Origin: an uncultured Acidaminococcus sp.
GTDB lineage: Bacteria; Bacillota_C; Negativicutes; Acidaminococcales; Acidaminococcaceae
Direction of reading: 5' to 3'
Length of the DNA stretch: 13,942 nt
NCBI GenBank assembly: GCA_900314165.1
Contig: OMUE01000230.1
Coordinates: forward strand, 1-13,942
The notes beneath the pieces are model-generated. The model was not told the origin of the DNA and did not search any database. It saw only the letters and a list, made by a program, of their open reading frames with translations. Below, piece after piece: positions 10,558 through 13,942 of the stretch. Made by a program: the position numbers and the translations under genes. The first letter of the stretch is position 1. Every line of letters begins with the position of its first letter.

Positions 10558-12582
10558 TCAAGCTGCCGGTTTCAAAGCTTTTGCTTTCTTCTTCTGCAGG
10601 AATACTACAGCTACCAGGATAACGGCACCTGCAATATCGGTGGTGGTACCGGGAACCATCAAGAGCAGAGCGCCCGCCAGGGACACTAACCGCATGACGA
10701 TGTTAACCGGTGCATACACATACCCTTCGCAGGCCACAGCCAGCAGGAATACGCCGAGAGCTGCCGTAAAGGCGGTTACCAGGCCTTCTGCCAACGTGGT
10801 GTTGATCAGCATCAGCTGAGGAGACAGAACGAAGATGTAGGGGATGATGAACCCTGCAATAGCCAGTTTTACAGATACCCAGCCGGTCTTCATTGGATCG
10901 CCGCCGGACACGCCTGCTGCAGCAAAGGCTGCCAGAGCAACAGGAGGAGTCAGGTTTGCGAACATTGCGAAGTAGAAGCTGAACATATGGGCTGCTGCGT
11001 TAGGGATACCCAGTTTGAACAGAGCAGGAGCTGCAATGGAGGAGGTGATGATGTAGGAAGGAATGGAAGGAAGACCCATGCCCAAGATCATGCAGGTGAT
11101 CATGGTGAATACCAGGGTGAACATGATGCTGGTATGGCCCAGGCTGATGATGGTGTTAGCCATGGTCAGACCAAACCCGGTCTTGGAGGATACACCTACT
11201 ACGATACCTACGCAGGCGCAAGCGATAGCTACGCTTACGGTCTGTTTTGCACCGTCTGCCAAAGCATCGACGATTTGTTTCGGTTTCATCCGGGTAGACT
11301 TTTTGAAGGCTGCTACCACGATGGTCACGAAAATCGTCAGTACAGCGCCGTACACTACGGTAGAACCGGAGAAGAACAGCATGTACAGCAGGAAGATGAT
11401 GGGGATGATCAGGTGGCCCTGAGCCTTCAGTACATCGGAGGCTTTAGGCAGCTGGCTCCGGGGAACGCCTACCAGGCCGTCCTTGGAAGCTCTCAGCTGT
11501 ACCTGGATCAGGATACCCATGTAGTACAGCAGGGCAGGAATAACTGCCCAGACGATGATTTCAGAGTACTTCACGCCCAGGATTTCTGCCATGATGAAGG
11601 CTGCAGCACCCATGATAGGAGGCAGCAGCTGACCGCCTACGGAAGCGGCTGCGGATACGGCGCCGGCAAATTCGGCAGAATACCCGGTCTTCTTCATCAG
11701 AGGAATCGTGAAGGAACCGGTGGTTACTACGTTAGCTACTGCGGAACCGTTAATGGAACCCAGCAGACCTGCAGCTACGACGGATACCTTTGCAGGACCG
11801 CCTTTCGTATGACCGGCTACGGCCAGGGAAATATCGTTGAAGAATTTGCCCATGCCGGACTTGGTCATAACGCAGCCGAACAGGATGAACAAGTAGATAT
11901 AGCTTGACGATACGTTGACGGACGTACCGTAAATCCCTTCGGTGTTAGCGAAGAAGTGGTTGGACAAGCTCAACCAGTCATACCCTCTGTGCATGAACAT
12001 GCCGGGGAATTCACGGCCGTACATGCCGTAGAAGATAAAGAAGATACTCAGGATGGGCAGGGCCAAACCGCTGCACCGACGGGTAGCTTCCAATGTCAGG
12101 ACTACCAGGATGGTAGCCATAATCATATCCGTATCGCTGGCGCGGCCGGCACGTTCTACGACGCCCAGATAGTCATTCCAGATATAGAACGGAATGACGA
12201 AGCTGACGATGGCCAGGATCCAGTCCAGGATACTCGGTTTCGTGTGGTCAGATTTCTTCCACATGGGATACATCAGGAAGCACATGGAGCTCATCATAGC
12301 CACGTGCAAGCTTCTGTGTACCAGGGTAACCGGTGGCCCAAAGATTGCAGTATACAAATGATAAAGTGATACGATAACGCTAAAAATGTAGAAGAACTTC
12401 TTCATGTTCCCGGTAAATTTCCGGGTTGCTGATTCTTTATCGACTTTTTCAATAATGGCATTCGTTTTCGCTGCCATTTCTTCGTCCATGTCGCCGGTGA
12501 TAATCCCGTCTTTATTCAGCGGCGCCTGGTTGAAGTCTTCGGTCGGCTTTACTACCTCATCGGTTTTCTTCAAGTCGTCCAT
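10558..12582 (-). CDS. TRAP transporter fused permease (4TM-12TM, TAXI type)
   Basis: A 674-residue inner-membrane protein combining the small and large TRAP subunits, as is usual for TAXI systems. After a hydrophilic N-terminus (about 1-60) come the small-subunit-like helices (about 61-185) and a long DctM-like domain (about 220 to the end). Large-subunit motifs are clear: GSINGSAVANVVTTG (275-289) and SVGGQLLPPIMGAAAF (314-329). TRAP permeases are sodium-driven importers fed by an extracytoplasmic receptor, here the protein encoded at 13076-13942. The start is the ATG at 12580-12582 with GAGGGG 8 nt upstream (a TTG just before it is not needed). The start overlaps the DUF1850 gene by 26 bp, implying translational coupling. 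The operon ends with the terminator at 10515-10546. Confidence 0.93.
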   Translation of the reverse strand: MDDLKKTDEVVKPTEDFNQAPLNKDGIITGDMDEEMAAKTNAIIEKVDKESATRKFTGNMKKFFYIFSVIVSLYHLYTAIFGPPVTLVHRSLHVAMMSSMCFLMYPMWKKSDHTKPSILDWILAIVSFVIPFYIWNDYLGVVERAGRASDTDMIMATILVVLTLEATRRCSGLALPILSIFFIFYGMYGREFPGMFMHRGYDWLSLSNHFFANTEGIYGTSVNVSSSYIYLFILFGCVMTKSGMGKFFNDISLAVAGHTKGGPAKVSVVAAGLLGSINGSAVANVVTTGSFTIPLMKKTGYSAEFAGAVSAAASVGGQLLPPIMGAAAFIMAEILGVKYSEIIVWAVIPALLYYMGILIQVQLRASKDGLVGVPRSQLPKASDVLKAQGHLIIPIIFLLYMLFFSGSTVVYGAVLTIFVTIVVAAFKKSTRMKPKQIVDALADGAKQTVSVAIACACVGIVVGVSSKTGFGLTMANTIISLGHTSIMFTLVFTMITCMILGMGLPSIPSYIITSSIAAPALFKLGIPNAAAHMFSFYFAMFANLTPPVALAAFAAAGVSGGDPMKTGWVSVKLAIAGFIIPYIFVLSPQLMLINTTLAEGLVTAFTAALGVFLLAVACEGYVYAPVNIVMRLVSLAGALLLMVPGTTTDIAGAVILVAVVFLQKKKAKALKPAA

Positions 12583-13066
12583 CAAAGAATCCCCTCTTTT
12601 CTATGATAAGTGTAAGTCTCGTATGTTCCGGCAAGAGCCGTCCACTGGTTATCAGTGTGTCGTTCAGTTTGATCTGCCGGGTCGCGTAATGAGAATTCAG
12701 CCAGTCGATTCGTTGAAACACCTGACCAATCTCATCCATGTAAATGTTCCCCTTTTCGTCCACCCACACTTTCTTTCCCTTGTTTTCGGGGATGCCCGCC
12801 CCGAAAGCGGGAAAAGAAATCGTGTCCAACACCAGACTGTTGTCGGACGCTACATGGAAGTATTCATGCCAATGGATGTGTTCCAACGAATGAATCCAGC
12901 CGAAAAATAATCTATCCCCCGGCTTGGCAGGGAATTCCACGTAAATTTTCTGGGTTTTAAAATCTTTGATTCTCATGACTGTCTGGTTAGCCCAGTGCCA
13001 CCAGCCCAGCAGGCCGATGACAATGGGCACTAACAGACAGAAAAGCCATTTTTTTCTGGGTTTCAT
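12557..13066 (-). CDS. DUF1850 domain protein of the TAXI TRAP operon
   Basis: A 169-residue protein with an N-terminal hydrophobic helix (about residues 8-24) that would anchor or export it, leaving a domain outside the inner membrane. Family landmarks are HSLEHIHWHEYF (59-70) and SFPAFGAGIPE (84-94), matching the HS-E...W-E-F and FGAG-P pattern of DUF1850. These proteins are repeatedly found between TAXI receptors and fused TRAP permeases, but their role is not established; an accessory part of the transporter is the natural guess. The start is ATG 13064-13066 (a GTG directly precedes it). There is no clear ribosome binding site, and the ATG is only 9 bp after the receptor's stop, so reinitiation by ribosomes leaving the receptor gene is likely. 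Its 3' end overlaps the permease gene. Confidence 0.88.
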   Translation of the reverse strand: MKPRKKWLFCLLVPIVIGLLGWWHWANQTVMRIKDFKTQKIYVEFPAKPGDRLFFGWIHSLEHIHWHEYFHVASDNSLVLDTISFPAFGAGIPENKGKKVWVDEKGNIYMDEIGQVFQRIDWLNSHYATRQIKLNDTLITSGRLLPEHTRLTLIIEKRGFFDGRLEENR

Positions 13067-13075
13067 CACACCAGA

Positions 13076-13942
13076 TTACAGCATACCTTTTTCTTTGAAG
13101 AACTTTTCAGCACCCGGATGCAGCTTCAGGCTGGTGCCCTTGATGCCTCTCAGGCCGGTCTTCAGAGTGATTTCACGTTTTGCGGTAGCGTGGGAGTTAC
13201 CGATGGTAGCCAGGCCTTTTTCGGAATAAATACCGGTCAGCAGGTCATATACTACGTCATCAGGCAGGTCCTTATCAACCAGCATAACGTTCATTACAGC
13301 TGCGGTCGGAGTATCTACGCCAGTGTCGTAAGCTTCTTTAGGAATCTTGAACGGCATGTAGAACGGATACTTCTTGCAGAGCTTCTTGATAGCTTCGCCA
13401 TCAACAGGGATGAAGTGAATCTTCTTCATGGTACCCAGTTCTTTGATGGTAGCGTTGCCCAGGCCGGAAGTTACGAAACCAACATCGCATTGGCCGTTCT
13501 TGATCTGGTCGATAGCTTCGCCGTAAGACAGGTAGTCAACCTTTGCGTCTTTATAGCTCATGTCGTTAGCTTCAAAGATCATGCGGGCGTTCAGTTCTAC
13601 GCCGGAGTTAGGAGCACCTACGCCGACTCTCTTACCTTTGATGTCTTTGAAGGTCTTGATACCGGTATCTTCGGTAGTAACGATTTGTACTACGTTAGGC
13701 CACAGGCCCATCAGGACACGCAGGTTCGGTTCTTTCTTCTTGCCTTCGAAAGCACCGAATGCTTCCTGGCATTGGATGACGGAGTCACTCATAGCAATGG
13801 CGATTTCGCCTTTGTGGGTCAGGATACCGTTGATGTTTTCAACCGTAGCGCCCGTTGCCGTAGCGGAAGTCTTGTAACCCATTTCCCCGGCTACTTTAGA
13901 GAAAGCGCCGCCGATGGGGAAATAAATACCGCTGGTAGGACC
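13076..13942 (-). CDS. TAXI-family TRAP transporter solute receptor, C-terminal 288 residues
   Basis: An extracytoplasmic solute-binding protein, open to the right window edge; the signal peptide and roughly the first 30-40 residues are missing. The visible part begins GPTSGIYFPIGGAFSKVAGE, the canonical TAXI start after the signal (G-T-S/G-YYP-GG), followed by TGATVENINGI. It contains the ligand-domain blocks KGKRVGVGAPNSGVE and DVGFVTSGLGN. TAXI receptors whose ligands are known bind acids such as glutamate or 2-oxoglutarate, but the ligand here cannot be read. It is the first visible gene of the receptor-DUF1850-permease operon; the promoter lies outside the window. Confidence 0.93.
   Translation of the reverse strand, partial: GPTSGIYFPIGGAFSKVAGEMGYKTSATATGATVENINGILTHKGEIAIAMSDSVIQCQEAFGAFEGKKKEPNLRVLMGLWPNVVQIVTTEDTGIKTFKDIKGKRVGVGAPNSGVELNARMIFEANDMSYKDAKVDYLSYGEAIDQIKNGQCDVGFVTSGLGNATIKELGTMKKIHFIPVDGEAIKKLCKKYPFYMPFKIPKEAYDTGVDTPTAAVMNVMLVDKDLPDDVVYDLLTGIYSEKGLATIGNSHATAKREITLKTGLRGIKGTSLKLHPGAEKFFKEKGML

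Overview
This window looks like chromosomal DNA from a diderm Firmicute of the class Negativicutes, and an Acidaminococcaceae-like gut organism is my best guess. The main evidence is the protein encoded at 6138-7451. It has a signal peptide, then an SLH domain, then a coiled-coil linker, then a beta-barrel ending in Phe, which is the OmpM layout typical of Negativicutes. Consensus sigma-A promoters, strong AGGAGG ribosome binding sites and intrinsic terminators agree with this. The genus is inference. No rRNA, tRNA, CRISPR array, prophage or transposase gene was found.

Layout, left to right. (1) 1-125: N-terminal fragment of a leftward membrane protein resembling an ECF/TrpP-type S component, with its own promoter. 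(2) 211-512: a period-7 repeat tract and a roughly 199-bp MITE-like element whose right end supplies the stop codon and last residues of the next gene. (3) 490-4384, leftward: M32 carboxypeptidase, AbgT-family transporter and a TetR regulator. A perfect-consensus promoter abutting a 24-bp perfect palindrome lies in front of abgT. (4) 4567-6018, leftward: an hsp20 gene under a CIRCE/HrcA element, and a second TetR regulator whose -35 lies in a small palindrome. (5) 6054-7451, leftward: the OmpM-like porin with a UUCG-capped terminator and a long leader. (6) 7452-8511: about 1 kb without protein genes, packed with palindromic repeats, heptad tracts and a promoter-terminator unit that may encode a structured RNA. 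(7) 8512-8856, rightward: a 114-aa Cys-motif protein. (8) 9070-13942, leftward: class II fumarase, then a TAXI-type TRAP transporter operon (receptor, DUF1850 protein, fused permease) that runs off the right edge.

How the genes may work together: TetR-abgT-M32 looks like an inducible module that imports (or exports) an acyl-amino-acid or peptide-like compound, with a peptidase that could release its terminal amino acid. The TAXI TRAP system would import an organic acid or amino acid, and fumarase is a neighbour with its own promoter. Substrates cannot be read from sequence.

The most unusual feature is a set of six degenerate tandem tracts with different sequences but all with a 7-bp period, sitting at gene boundaries (211-252, 4535-4562, 7732-7766, 8406-8461, 8868-8902, 9035-9069). 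Two lie just after the stop codons of convergent genes in mirrored orientation, and one supplies the likely -35 of a promoter.
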